DNA of 24,360 nucleotides from CALJIC01 sp039805565 (GTDB lineage Bacteria; Chloroflexota; Chloroflexia; Chloroflexales; Roseiflexaceae): contig JBDLTZ010000071.1 of NCBI GenBank assembly GCA_039805565.1, positions 1-24,360 of the forward strand, in the 5' to 3' direction. The position numbers and the translations under genes are program-made. The notes beneath the pieces are model-generated. The model was not told where the DNA came from, did not search any database, and saw nothing but the letters and a program-made list of their open reading frames with translations. This document shows, in pieces, positions 1 through 6,941 of this stretch (positions within the stretch are counted from its first letter, which is position 1; the number at the start of each line of letters is the position of its first letter).

Positions 1-909
1 CGCGGCCGGGAGCGTGCAGCCGGGCTGCGTGAACAGCGCCTGCCCGGCTGCCGCCAGCAGCAGGCCAAGCGCGACCCGCCAGGAAGTGCGGGAGCGCCCA
101 CGGGCGACCTGCGCCGCCGCCTGCACCGCCAATCCGCCTGCCGCCACCGCCGCGGCCAGCGGCCAGTCCACTGGCAGGCGCCACGCGGCCCATGCGGGGG
201 CAAGCACTGCCGCGGCGGCGGCGCAGGTCGCCAGGACGACGGCTACCAGTCCGGGGAGCCGCGGCGGCGCCAGGCGCCAGAGCCAGAGCAGCAGGCCGGA
301 GAGCAGCGTGCACAGATACGCCCAGCGCTCAGCAGCGGCCAGGGGAGCCATCCTGCCCAGGGGCGCGGCCGACAGCGCGCTCACCGCCACCCCGATCTCG
401 CGGCTGTCGCCCGGCCCGGCGCGGCGGGTATCGCCCTCCAGCCGGAGCAATGGTGCGCGCCAGCCCTCTCCCTCGGCCGGCACGAGCACTCGGTAGGTGC
501 GCCAGGCTGGCGGCGCCTCCACCGTCCCGAGTGCGCGTTCGCCTAGCGCCAGTGTGAGCAGAGACGGGCCCGCCGCGCCGCCCTGGGGCGCGGTGAGCCG
601 CAGCGTGACCAATGCCCCGTCCACCGCCTCGAGCCCGTAGAGACGCAGCCCGCTCCCGCCTCGCGACCAGCGGTACGTGAGGCTCTCACCGCCCTCAGGC
701 GGCCAGAAGCGGACGTAGACCGGCGGCTCATCGACAGATGCCGGCGAGTACTTGAGGGTTGCGGGAAGGTTGAGCGCGGCGCAGAGCAGCAGCGCGAGCA
801 CGAGGAGCGGCCAGCCCCGGCGCCACAGGCCAAAGCGCGGCGCGACCCCAGTGGGTCCATCGACGCCGAGGGACGGGGAGATAGTATGAGAAGGGGAGCT
901 CTCTCGCAT
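1..909 (-). CDS. Membrane protein, C-terminus cut by window edge
   Basis: The reverse frame from ATG at 909 stays open to base 1, giving 303 residues without a stop, so the C-terminus lies outside the window. Visible are a short cytoplasmic N-terminus, one membrane segment near residues 33-50, a soluble, probably beta-rich domain at about 55-165, and at least three further hydrophobic segments (about 183-201, 208-246, 258-274). I do not recognise a catalytic motif. One membrane anchor, an exported domain and then a multi-pass region is a layout seen in polytopic envelope or glycosyltransferase-like proteins, but that assignment is a guess. The start is chosen because an extended -10 box lies only about 10 bases upstream, which predicts a nearly leaderless message with no Shine-Dalgarno sequence. 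Confidence 0.75.
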   Translation of the reverse strand, partial: MRESSPSHTISPSLGVDGPTGVAPRFGLWRRGWPLLVLALLLCAALNLPATLKYSPASVDEPPVYVRFWPPEGGESLTYRWSRGGSGLRLYGLEAVDGALVTLRLTAPQGGAAGPSLLTLALGERALGTVEAPPAWRTYRVLVPAEGEGWRAPLLRLEGDTRRAGPGDSREIGVAVSALSAAPLGRMAPLAAAERWAYLCTLLSGLLLWLWRLAPPRLPGLVAVVLATCAAAAAVLAPAWAAWRLPVDWPLAAAVAAGGLAVQAAAQVARGRSRTSWRVALGLLLAAAGQALFTQPGCTLPAA

Positions 910-919
910 GGCGGGCCAC

Positions 920-928
920 AGTATAGCA
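920..928 (-). promoter_or_regulatory. Extended -10 promoter, probably leaderless
   Basis: On the minus strand the bases read TGC TATACT, an extended -10 element matching the TATAAT consensus at five of six positions. Transcription should start at about 913, only four or so bases before the ATG at 909. No good -35 is visible. Confidence 0.5.
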
Positions 929-1037
929 CACAAGCGCCATTCCAGGGCGCGCTCACACCAGAGTGAGATGAGGCTTACGGAGTGAGCTCCAGCGCACGAA
1001 GGCAGGTGGACACGAACACACAAAGGTGAGACAAGCA

Positions 1038-1073
1038 TTGGGGCATCCACACACTGGTGTGCGGATGCCCCAA
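1038..1073 (-). terminator. Hairpin terminator downstream of xdhC
   Basis: An 11-base arm TTGGGGCATCC pairs with GGATGCCCCAA; inside, after a single A/C mismatch, CACAC pairs with GTGTG around a two-base loop. It lies 30 bases past the xdhC stop codon. The minus-strand sequence that follows is only moderately T-rich, so efficiency is uncertain. Confidence 0.6.
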
Positions 1074-1102
1074 CGAATAATGAGGGGTGAGCGCTGAGGG
1101 TT

Positions 1103-1837
1103 CTACCGTCCCGTCAGCCCATGCCGCGCCGCCACGATCTCGGCGATGATGCTCACCGCGATCTCCTCGGGGGTGCGCCCGCCGATCTTCAGGCCGATCG
1201 GGGCGTGGAGGCGCGCCAGCTGCTCCTCGGGCACGCCCTCGCCCCGCAGCCGCTCCAGGCGCTTCGCGTGCGTCTTGGGGCTCCCAAGGGCACCCACGTA
1301 GCGCGCGGTGCTCGGCAGCGCCACCTTGAGCGCCGGGTCGTCCAGCTTCGGGTCGTGCGTGAGCAGCACCACCATACTGTTCGAGTGCAGCCGGCCCGGC
1401 AGCACCTCGTCCGGCCAGGCGTGGATCAGCTCATCGGCGTGGGCGAAGCGCTCCTCGGTGGCGAAGGCGCCGCGCGCGTCCACCACCACCGTGCGAAAGC
1501 CGAGCGCCTTGCCGAACGTCACCAGCGGGATGGCGATGTGAACCGCCCCCACGACGAACAGCGTCGGCGGGGGCGGGTAGGTCTCGACGAAGACTTGGGC
1601 CTCGCCAGCGGGCGTGGCGTAGGCGCGCACCTCGCTCTCGGCGCGCTCCAGCAGCGCTAGCGCGTCCCGCGCGACCTCAGCGTCAAGAGCAGCGTCCCCG
1701 AGGCCGCCCAGGACCGGCTCGCCCGGCCGCAGCAGCAGCTTCGTGCCGGCCCGCCCCGCGCCCGCCACCAGCGTCGCCACAGCCACCGGCCGCTCGGCCG
1801 CCAGGCATTCCTTGAGGGTCTCGTAGATAGTTGTCAT
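1103..1837 (-). CDS. XdhC family protein, Rossmann type (244 aa)
   Basis: XdhC/CoxI proteins help insert and protect the molybdenum cofactor of xanthine dehydrogenase-type enzymes. The first ~90 residues are a diverged XdhC_CoxI domain that has lost the usual SGGC cysteine motif (GGLGD in its place). Residues from about 92 form the C-terminal Rossmann domain, starting FVVGAVHIA and containing RTVVVDARGAFATEERF, VVLLTHDPKLDD, RYVGALGSPKTHAKR and IGGRTPEEIAVSI, all typical of XdhC. I start at ATG 1837 (MTTIYETL) because everything upstream in frame is heptamer-repeat DNA. The gene lies downstream of the small XdhC gene at 1927-2241 on the same strand, so the two probably act as a pair. No hydroxylase structural genes are in the window. 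Confidence 0.85.
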   Translation of the reverse strand: MTTIYETLKECLAAERPVAVATLVAGAGRAGTKLLLRPGEPVLGGLGDAALDAEVARDALALLERAESEVRAYATPAGEAQVFVETYPPPPTLFVVGAVHIAIPLVTFGKALGFRTVVVDARGAFATEERFAHADELIHAWPDEVLPGRLHSNSMVVLLTHDPKLDDPALKVALPSTARYVGALGSPKTHAKRLERLRGEGVPEEQLARLHAPIGLKIGGRTPEEIAVSIIAEIVAARHGLTGR

Positions 1838-1841
1838 AGTC

Positions 1842-1923
1842 TTGAGTCGTGAGTCGTGAGTCGTGAGTCGTGAGTCCTCGGTTCTCGCACGAGACCTACT
1901 CAAGACTCAAAACTCAAGACTCG
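1842..1923. repeat. Heptamer-repeat inverted element between xdhC genes
   Basis: The left arm (1842-1877) repeats the heptamer GAGTCGT about five times, and the right arm (1898-1922) carries the inverted form (ACTCAAG, ACTCAAA). The arms can fold into an imperfect hairpin and fill almost the whole gap between the two xdhC genes. Related heptamers occur at 11842-11875 and 13949-14020. Confidence 0.85.
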
Positions 1924-1926
1924 GCA

Positions 1927-2241
1927 CTACACTTCGAGCGGCTCCACGAACACGTCGATCACCCCGCCGCACGCCAACCCCACATCCCACGCGTCGTCAT
2001 CGGCCACACCGAAGTGCAGCAGCCGCGCCGCGCCAGTCTGCATCGCCTCCTGGCAGGCGTCGAACACCGCACCCTCGATGCAGCCGCCGCTCACCGAGCC
2101 GGCCATGTTGCCGCCGGATGAGACGGCCATCTTGGCGCCCACGCCGCGCGGCGCGGAGCCCAGCGTCTTGACGACCGTCGCCAGCGCCACGCGCTCGCCG
2201 CGCGCCAGCCACTGCTCGATCGAAGGGAGCACATCGTTCAT
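1927..2241 (-). CDS. Small XdhC/CoxI-domain protein (104 aa)
   Basis: This is a stand-alone XdhC_CoxI N-terminal domain. It contains GSAPRGVGAKMAVSSGGNMA, followed by SVSGGCIEGAV with the conserved cysteine, and ends with GLACGGVIDVFVEP, all hallmark segments. It has no Rossmann domain, which is supplied by the neighbouring 244-residue protein. The ATG at 2241 (MNDVLPS) is preferred over the in-frame GTG at 2253 because AGGA lies about seven bases ahead of it. The split into an N-terminal-only protein and a full-length but cysteine-poor protein suggests the pair works together in molybdenum hydroxylase maturation; that is inference. Confidence 0.85.
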   Translation of the reverse strand: MNDVLPSIEQWLARGERVALATVVKTLGSAPRGVGAKMAVSSGGNMAGSVSGGCIEGAVFDACQEAMQTGAARLLHFGVADDDAWDVGLACGGVIDVFVEPLEV

Positions 2242-2280
2242 CCGAATCCTCACGCGCTAGCACACCACCCGTGTGCGTTC

Positions 2281-2289
2281 ATGGTAGCA
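2281..2289 (-). promoter_or_regulatory. Extended -10 promoter of the xdhC pair
   Basis: The minus strand reads TGC TACCAT, an extended -10 identical to that of the T-box promoter at 12106. The start point would be at about 2274, 33 bases before the ATG at 2241. No clear -35 is seen. Confidence 0.4.
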
Positions 2290-2344
2290 CACTCTCGAGC
2301 CGCCGTCTTCTGCGATCCCCTCTCCCAGCCGGATGACAATTTAG

Positions 2345-2767
2345 CTACTTGTCATCTATGCTATATAGGTGGGCCGAGTGGACGCGCTGCACCTTACGCT
2401 GAGCATCACCAATCGTGACGTGTTGCCCCAACGCCTCGCGGAGCCGAGCGCGCTCCTCCTCCAGATAGACGTATGCGGCCAGCACCAGCGTCCAGCAGCA
2501 CACGATGGCGGTCGTCGCCATCTGATACTGATCGAGGCCGAGCAGAGCCCTGGTGTCGGCAAACAAGACCTCAATCGTCATATTTGTTATCGTTGACGCC
2601 ATAGGCGACAACATCATCCCAAAGTGAGTAGAATACGCCCTGAGCCACCCTCGGGCACCTCCCCTTGCTGACACCGGCTGCTCCCACAGCATCGTGTCAC
2701 CTATCCCGCCTCTCGTTGCCCGCCGAAACCATTCTGTAAACCCTGCCGCTATTCCTTGACGGACCAT
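2345..2767 (-). pseudogene. Transposase C-terminal remnant
   Basis: The ORF has 140 codons. From codon 63 it reads MTIEVLFADTRALLGLDQYQ and continues with WTLVLAAYVYLEEERARL, which fits the C-terminal end of DDE-type transposases of the IS4/IS701 kind: the IE carries the last catalytic glutamate, followed by an LGL-x-x-YQ segment and a hydrophobic helix. The catalytic aspartates and at least two thirds of a normal transposase are absent. The first 62 codons are less convincing as transposase and may be fused flanking DNA. The stretch is more AT-rich than its neighbours, and a 7-base inverted repeat (ATGACAA/TTGTCAT, 2333-2355) overlaps the stop, possibly an old element end. Assignment is by motif only. 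Confidence 0.55.
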
Positions 2768-2785
2768 TCTTCAGCATGTTACTAT
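2756..2785 (+). promoter_or_regulatory. Sigma-70-like promoter of the nuclease gene
   Basis: TTGACG at 2756-2761 and TACTAT at 2780-2785 are separated by 18 bases. The expected transcription start near 2792 leaves a leader of about 74 bases before the ATG at 2866. Confidence 0.5.
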
Positions 2786-2865
2786 GACCTGAACTCGTTA
2801 CGTTCCCACTAGCAGGGAAACGCACAGGCTCACCCCCGCGCGTGGCCCTCCGGAAAGGCCGACCG

Positions 2866-3417
2866 ATGATACGTGTAACGGTTGACAGCATCCGCGTCAG
2901 TTTGCTGACACAACATCGAGTCGTTGTCCTACGAGAGGCTGATAACCGGCGGTACCTTCCGATCTGGATCGGCGCCTTCGAGGCAGATGCCATTGCGCTC
3001 GCGCTGCAGGGCCATGAGCCACAGCGACCGATGACCCACGATCTGCTGAAGTCGGTGTTCACCGAGCTCGGCGCAACTATCAGCTCAATCCTGGTCAACG
3101 ATATTCAGGACAGCACCTTCTTCGCCCGCATTGTCGTGGAGCACGCCGGCGGCACCATCGAGATCGACGCCCGCCCAAGCGATGCGATCGCCCTCGCGGT
3201 GCGCAGCGATGTCCCAATCTACGTCGAGACCCACGTGTTCGAGCAGGCCGGCGTACTGTTCGATGAGGAGGAGAGCGCCTCCCCCGCCGTGGATACTCCC
3301 ACCACGTCGGAGGAGCAGCCCGATACCGAACCGACGTCTGAGGAAGGGCTCTCGCTCTTCCGCGACTTCATCAACACCCTCGACCTCGAGGACGATGAGG
3401 GGCGCAAGAACAAGTAG
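2866..3417 (+). CDS. Bifunctional nuclease (DUF151) family protein
   Basis: The 183-residue product matches the BFN/DUF151 family, named after a plant nuclease acting on DNA and RNA; the bacterial role is unsettled. Family signatures are VTVDSIRVS near the start, LPIWIGAFEADAIALALQG, RPMTHDLL, FFARIVV, and DARPSDAIALAVRSDVPIYV. The last ~50 residues form an acidic low-complexity tail (EEQPDTEPTSEEG) ending in a short amphipathic stretch, common in the family. I choose ATG 2866 rather than the upstream GTG at 2842 because GGAAAGG sits seven bases before it and homology begins at MIRVTVDSI. The gene appears monocistronic, with its own promoter and a strong terminator. Confidence 0.9.
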   Translation: MIRVTVDSIRVSLLTQHRVVVLREADNRRYLPIWIGAFEADAIALALQGHEPQRPMTHDLLKSVFTELGATISSILVNDIQDSTFFARIVVEHAGGTIEIDARPSDAIALAVRSDVPIYVETHVFEQAGVLFDEEESASPAVDTPTTSEEQPDTEPTSEEGLSLFRDFINTLDLEDDEGRKNK

Positions 3418-3440
3418 CCCAGTAATCCCGGCGCAACAGA

Positions 3441-3476
3441 GGAGAGGGGTGGCTCGATAGCCACCCCTCTCCTTTT
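3441..3476 (+). terminator. Intrinsic terminator
   Basis: A perfect 14-bp stem (GGAGAGGGGTGGCT with AGCCACCCCTCTCC) closes a CGAT loop and is followed by four T. It lies 24 bases past the stop codon at 3417. Confidence 0.9.
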
Positions 3477-3489
3477 GTAGCTTCGTCCT

Positions 3490-3770
3490 ACATAGAGTTA
3501 TCCACCTAATTGTGGATAAGTGCCATGTTTCTGTGGATAACCATGAGCCTTTGTGGATAAGTTGGCGTATTTGTTGGGGGCGGCTTGTGAACAAACGAAC
3601 GGTCGCTGGAGATCGGCGCGGTGCCATGGGGAACATGTGCAAAGATCTCCACGTGTTATCCTCCACTCCTGGAGCGCATAAGGACGCAGCAGACAGGAAC
3701 TTGTCCACCTATCCACAACCACTACGGGTATGGCTATCTTTCTCTACAATATGTTTGGGATAAGATCTAC
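3490..3770. other. DnaA-box cluster, candidate replication origin
   Basis: Three perfect DnaA boxes on the minus strand (TTATCCACA, read as TGTGGATAA at 3511-3519, 3532-3540 and 3552-3560) are spaced 21 and 20 bases apart, about two helical turns. A one-mismatch box, TTATCCACC, lies in the opposite direction at 3498-3506, and CTATCCACA is at 3709-3717. Weaker matches are TTGTCCACC (3701-3709) and TTATCCTCC (3656-3664). Directly after the right-hand boxes, 3728-3768 is about two thirds A+T in a GC-rich setting, as expected of a DNA-unwinding element. dnaA itself is not in the window, so this may be an origin away from dnaA or a titration/regulatory cluster. The rest of the gap up to typA (3771-3999) shows no gene I can support. 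Confidence 0.65.
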
Positions 3771-3902
3771 CCCCATAGCGCAGGCTTCGAGCGCGGCTTT
3801 GCCGCCCGCTCCCGCGGCTACAGAAACGAACGATCAGTACAGAGCACAACCCGTACCACGGCAACAGAATCATTATGATCAGCAAATGAGCGAAACCGCC
3901 GG

Positions 3903-3931
3903 TTGCCGCTATCGCGTGTATGTGGTAGACT
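3903..3931 (+). promoter_or_regulatory. Probable typA promoter
   Basis: TTGCCG (3903-3908) and TAGACT (3926-3931) are 17 bases apart, and TGG directly before the -10 makes it an extended type. Transcription would start near 3938, about 60 bases before the ATG at 4000. Confidence 0.4.
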
Positions 3932-3999
3932 CCATGGAGAAGCTATCGGCCAACGTCGCCTCGGCCCGCTTGCGGTCGGGGCATTTTGTGTGGAAAAAC

Positions 4000-5832
4000 A
4001 TGAAACGCGAAGATATCCGTAATATCGCCATTATTGCCCACGTTGACCACGGCAAGACCACGCTGGTGGATGTCCTCCTGCGCCAGTCGAAGACCTTCCG
4101 CGACAATCAGCAGGTGGCTGAGCGCGTGATGGACTCAAACGACCTCGAGCGCGAGCGAGGCATCACCATCCTCGCCAAAAACACAGCCGTCAACTACAAG
4201 GGCACGAAGATCAACATCGTCGACACCCCCGGCCACGCCGACTTCGGGGGTGAGGTCGAGCGCGTAATGAATATGGTTGATGGCGTCCTGCTGCTGGTTG
4301 ATGCGGTGGACGGCCCGATGCCGCAGACGCGCTTCGTGCTGCGCAAGGCCCTCCAGGCTGGTCACCGCGCGATCGTGGTGGTGAACAAGATCGACCGCGC
4401 CAACTCGCGCCCGAACCATGTGGTGAACGAGACCTTCGACCTGTTCATTGACCTGGGCGCGTCGGACGAGCAGGCCGAGTTCGCCACGATCTTCTCCAGC
4501 GCCATCCAGGGTGTGGCGGGCCGCTCGCCGCTCAAGATCCACGACTCGCTCGAGCCGTTGTTCGACGCGATCATCGACCAGATCCCTGCGCCTGATGTGG
4601 ACGTGGACGGCCCGGTGCAGCTCCTGGTGACCAACACCGTCTACGATGACTACAAGGGCAAGATTCTGCTCGGGCGCCTGCGCCGCGGAACGCTCCGCAA
4701 GGGCCAGCAGGTGGTCCGCATCGCTCACGACGGCACCGCCACTCCGGCTAAGATCAACCAGCTGTTCGTGTTCAGCGGGCTGGACCGCCGCGAGGTCGAG
4801 GAGGCTCAGGCGGGGGATATCATCGCGCTGGCGGGCATCGATGCTGGTATCGGCGACACGATCGCCGACGCCGTCAACCCCGAGCAGCTCCCACCGATCG
4901 CCGTCGAGGAGCCCACGGTGCGGATGACCTTCGCCGTGAACAACAGCCCGCTCGCCGGCCGCGAGGGCACCCACGTGACTAGCCGCAAGCTGCGCGAGCG
5001 CCTCTACCAGGAGACCGAGCGCGATGTGGCCCTGCGCGTGCTGGACACCGACGCGCCTGACGCCTTCGCCGTGAGCGGCCGCGGCGAGCTGCACCTGACG
5101 ATCCTGATCGAGACCATGCGCCGCGAGGGATTTGAGTTCCAGGTCTCGCGCCCCGAGGTCATCTTCCGCGACATCGGCGGCGTCAAGCACGAGCCGATCG
5201 AGCAGGTCGAGATTGAGGTCTCCAGCCAGTACCAGGGCACGGTGATCGAGCTGATGGGCCAGCGCCGCGGTATGATGCGCGATATGAGCATCCGCGACGA
5301 CGGGCTGGTGCACATGATCTTCCACGTGCCCACCCGTGGCCTGCTCGGCTTCCGCCAGACGTTCCTCACCGCCACGCGCGGCGAGGGGGTGATGAACGCC
5401 CTGTTCATGGGCTATGAGGTGCTGCAGGGCGAGATAAGCACGCGCGCCAACGGCAGCCTCGTGGCCACTGAGAGCGGCGTCGCCACCACCTTCGGCCTCT
5501 ACGGCGCTCAGGAGCGCGGCCAGCTCTTCATCGTCCCGGGCACCGAGGTGTACGAGGGGATGATCGTCGGCCAGCACATCCGTGACCGCGACCTCGAGGT
5601 GAACGTCTGCCGGCGCAAGCACCTGACGAACATGCGCTCGTCGGGCGCGGACGACGCGCTGCGGCTCGAGACGCCGCGCGTGCTGAGCCTGGACGACGCG
5701 ATCGAGTACATCAGCGACGACGAGCTGGTGGAGGTGACGCCCAAGGGCTACCGGCTCCGCAAGCGCCTCCTAACGCTTGGCGAGCGCCAGCGGGAGCAGA
5801 AGCGCCGCGATATGGCCCTCGCCGGCTCGTAG
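4000..5832 (+). CDS. typA: Ribosome-binding translational GTPase TypA/BipA
   Basis: This 610-residue protein has the usual TypA length. The GTPase domain is complete: G1 AHVDHGKT (13-20), the switch region with RERGIT, G3 DTPGHAD (75-81), G4 NKID (129-132) and G5 SAIQG. Domains II, III and V follow, and the TypA-specific C-terminal domain is recognised by RRKHLTNMRSSGADDALRL and by the ending VEVTPKGYRLRKRLL. TypA is related to EF-G and LepA, binds the 70S ribosome and affects ribosome assembly and stress or low-temperature growth. The reading frame is open back to 3730, but I choose ATG 4000 (MKREDIRNIAIIAHVDHGK) because family homology starts there and the extension overlaps the DnaA-box region. 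The Shine-Dalgarno sequence is weak. Confidence 0.96.
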   Translation: MKREDIRNIAIIAHVDHGKTTLVDVLLRQSKTFRDNQQVAERVMDSNDLERERGITILAKNTAVNYKGTKINIVDTPGHADFGGEVERVMNMVDGVLLLVDAVDGPMPQTRFVLRKALQAGHRAIVVVNKIDRANSRPNHVVNETFDLFIDLGASDEQAEFATIFSSAIQGVAGRSPLKIHDSLEPLFDAIIDQIPAPDVDVDGPVQLLVTNTVYDDYKGKILLGRLRRGTLRKGQQVVRIAHDGTATPAKINQLFVFSGLDRREVEEAQAGDIIALAGIDAGIGDTIADAVNPEQLPPIAVEEPTVRMTFAVNNSPLAGREGTHVTSRKLRERLYQETERDVALRVLDTDAPDAFAVSGRGELHLTILIETMRREGFEFQVSRPEVIFRDIGGVKHEPIEQVEIEVSSQYQGTVIELMGQRRGMMRDMSIRDDGLVHMIFHVPTRGLLGFRQTFLTATRGEGVMNALFMGYEVLQGEISTRANGSLVATESGVATTFGLYGAQERGQLFIVPGTEVYEGMIVGQHIRDRDLEVNVCRRKHLTNMRSSGADDALRLETPRVLSLDDAIEYISDDELVEVTPKGYRLRKRLLTLGERQREQKRRDMALAGS

Positions 5833-5844
5833 GACCCCGGACCA

Positions 5845-5912
5845 AGCACGAAAGATGAAGGGATGCGACGATCTCGTGATCGTCGCATCCCTTCGTCTTC
5901 GTGCTTCGTTTT
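5845..5912 (+). terminator. Long hairpin terminator after typA
   Basis: A 17-bp perfect stem (GAAGGGATGCGACGATC with its complement around a TCGT loop, 5857-5894) is extended outward by AGCACGAA pairing with TTCGTGCT, and is followed by five T. It lies between the convergent typA and ACBP genes and may serve both. Confidence 0.85.
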
Positions 5913-5917
5913 TCGGT

Positions 5918-6175
5918 CTATCGCCGCAGCGACGCCACCAGGTCCACGTACTGCTGCATCGCCGCGTCCGCCCCTGTGCCCTTCAGCTTCGCCCAGGCGT
6001 CGTACTTGGCCTGCCCCACCATGTCGAACATCCCCGGCCGCCCGCCGCTCACGTCGCCGCTGGTCGCCTGCTTGTAGAGCGCGTAGAGCCTGAGCAGCGT
6101 CTCGTTGTCGGGACGCTTCGGCATGCTCTTGGCGGCTGTGGCCGCGGCCTCGAACTGCGTCCTCAGGTCAGACAT
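5918..6175 (-). CDS. Acyl-CoA-binding protein (ACBP)
   Basis: The 85-residue product matches the length and core of acyl-CoA-binding proteins, small four-helix cytosolic carriers of long-chain acyl-CoA esters. Signatures are LLRLYALYKQATSGD, PGMFDMVGQAKYDAWAKLKG and a final helix YVDLVASLRR; the YALYKQAT, lysine and KYDAW positions contact the CoA ester in known structures. The start at 6175 (MSDLRTQFEAA) is preceded by a strong AGGAGG. ACBP is common in eukaryotes but patchy in bacteria, so its presence is notable. It is the last gene of a minus-strand row, separated from the pgsA-like gene by a MITE-like repeat; proximity to phospholipid synthesis fits a lipid role. Confidence 0.92.
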   Translation of the reverse strand: MSDLRTQFEAAATAAKSMPKRPDNETLLRLYALYKQATSGDVSGGRPGMFDMVGQAKYDAWAKLKGTGADAAMQQYVDLVASLRR

Positions 6176-6222
6176 ACAACTCCTCCTGTTCCACAGTGGC
6201 TCAACTGATATACCTGCTGCTG

Positions 6223-6360
6223 TAGTACGACAACGAGATTTATCATGCCGAGCGAAGCGAAGCCTCCCCACTGCTGCGCCGCGAGACCCTTCGCTTCGCT
6301 TAGGGTGACAGTGCGGCGTTGCCGTGAACGCTTTGTCGCCGAAGGCTCGTTGTAGTACTA
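6223..6360. mobile_element. MITE-like inverted-repeat element (138 bp)
   Basis: The ends TAGTACGACAACGAG (6223-6237) and CTCGTTGTAGTACTA (6346-6360) are inverted repeats with 14 of 15 matches. Nested inside is a perfect 12-bp inverted repeat, AGCGAAGCGAAG (6251-6262) with CTTCGCTTCGCT (6289-6300). There is no coding capacity and no obvious target duplication. The right end supplies the TAG stop codon of the pgsA-like gene. Confidence 0.65.
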
Positions 6361-6921
6361 GCGCCCGGCGCGCAGCAGCTTGCGCGCGTACACCACGATC
6401 GACACCGCGAACGGGACCAGCGAGAGGTACAGCGCTGGCTTGCCGCTGCGCGGGCCGTCGGCGATGTAGAGCAGCATCGACACCGTGAGCGAGAGGGTGG
6501 TGAGCTTCCCCGCCGGGTGCGCCACGGCGATCTCTGCTCGCCGGCGGTAGATCAGCGCGCCCCCCAGGATGATCGCCAGGTCCCGGCCCACCAGGATCGC
6601 CGCCGCCCACCACGGGAAGCCGTGGCTGCGCGTGAGCGCCAGCGCCGTCGTGTTGATCATCAGCTTGTCCGCCACCGGATCCAGGAACTTGCCCAGTGGC
6701 GAGACCTCCTGGCGGCGGCGGGCGAGCGTGCCATCCACGGCATCGGTGGCCATGGCGATGCCGAGCAGGCTCAGCGCCCGCCAGCGCTGCTCCGGGTGCA
6801 GGACGGCGCGGATGGTCGCGGGGAGCATCAGCAGGCGGGCGATGGTCAGCAGGTTGGCGGGGTAGGTAAACTCCCGCAGCTTGAAGGCGTGGCGGAGCTT
6901 CGCGCGCACGGCGACCTCCAT
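6358..6921 (-). CDS. pgsA: CDP-alcohol phosphatidyltransferase, PgsA-like
   Basis: The 187-residue membrane enzyme has an exact CDP-alcohol phosphotransferase signature, DAVDGTLAR followed by eight residues, then GKFLDPVAD; its aspartates bind the catalytic metal. NLLTIARLLMLP before it, GRDLAIILGG after it, and about five hydrophobic segments fit PgsA, which makes phosphatidylglycerophosphate from CDP-diacylglycerol and glycerol-3-phosphate. Other CDP-alcohol transferases share the motif, so the substrate is inferred; linkage to a cinA homologue, as in Bacillus, supports pgsA. ATG 6921 is used (MEVAVRAKLRH). The stop codon lies inside the terminal repeat of a MITE-like element, so the original C-terminus may have been altered by the insertion. 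The gene starts 20 bases after the DUF4013 gene ends. Confidence 0.85.
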   Translation of the reverse strand: MEVAVRAKLRHAFKLREFTYPANLLTIARLLMLPATIRAVLHPEQRWRALSLLGIAMATDAVDGTLARRRQEVSPLGKFLDPVADKLMINTTALALTRSHGFPWWAAAILVGRDLAIILGGALIYRRRAEIAVAHPAGKLTTLSLTVSMLLYIADGPRSGKPALYLSLVPFAVSIVVYARKLLRAGR

Positions 6922-6941
6922 CTGTTCAGCCCTGGGCGGTG

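Noticed and set aside
543..956. A 137-codon minus-strand ORF at the left end
   Set aside because: Serine/arginine-rich shadow; the true gene is in another minus frame (1-909), open to the window edge with clear membrane segments.
3730..3999. N-terminal extension of typA by 90 codons
   Set aside because: Runs through the AT-rich part of the DnaA-box region, has no TypA homology and no Shine-Dalgarno sequence; ATG 4000 matches the family start.
4135..5622. A 495-codon minus-strand ORF opposite typA
   Set aside because: It is the antisense of an intact typA gene, of biased composition (H, V, L, A-rich) and matches no family; high GC removes stop codons.
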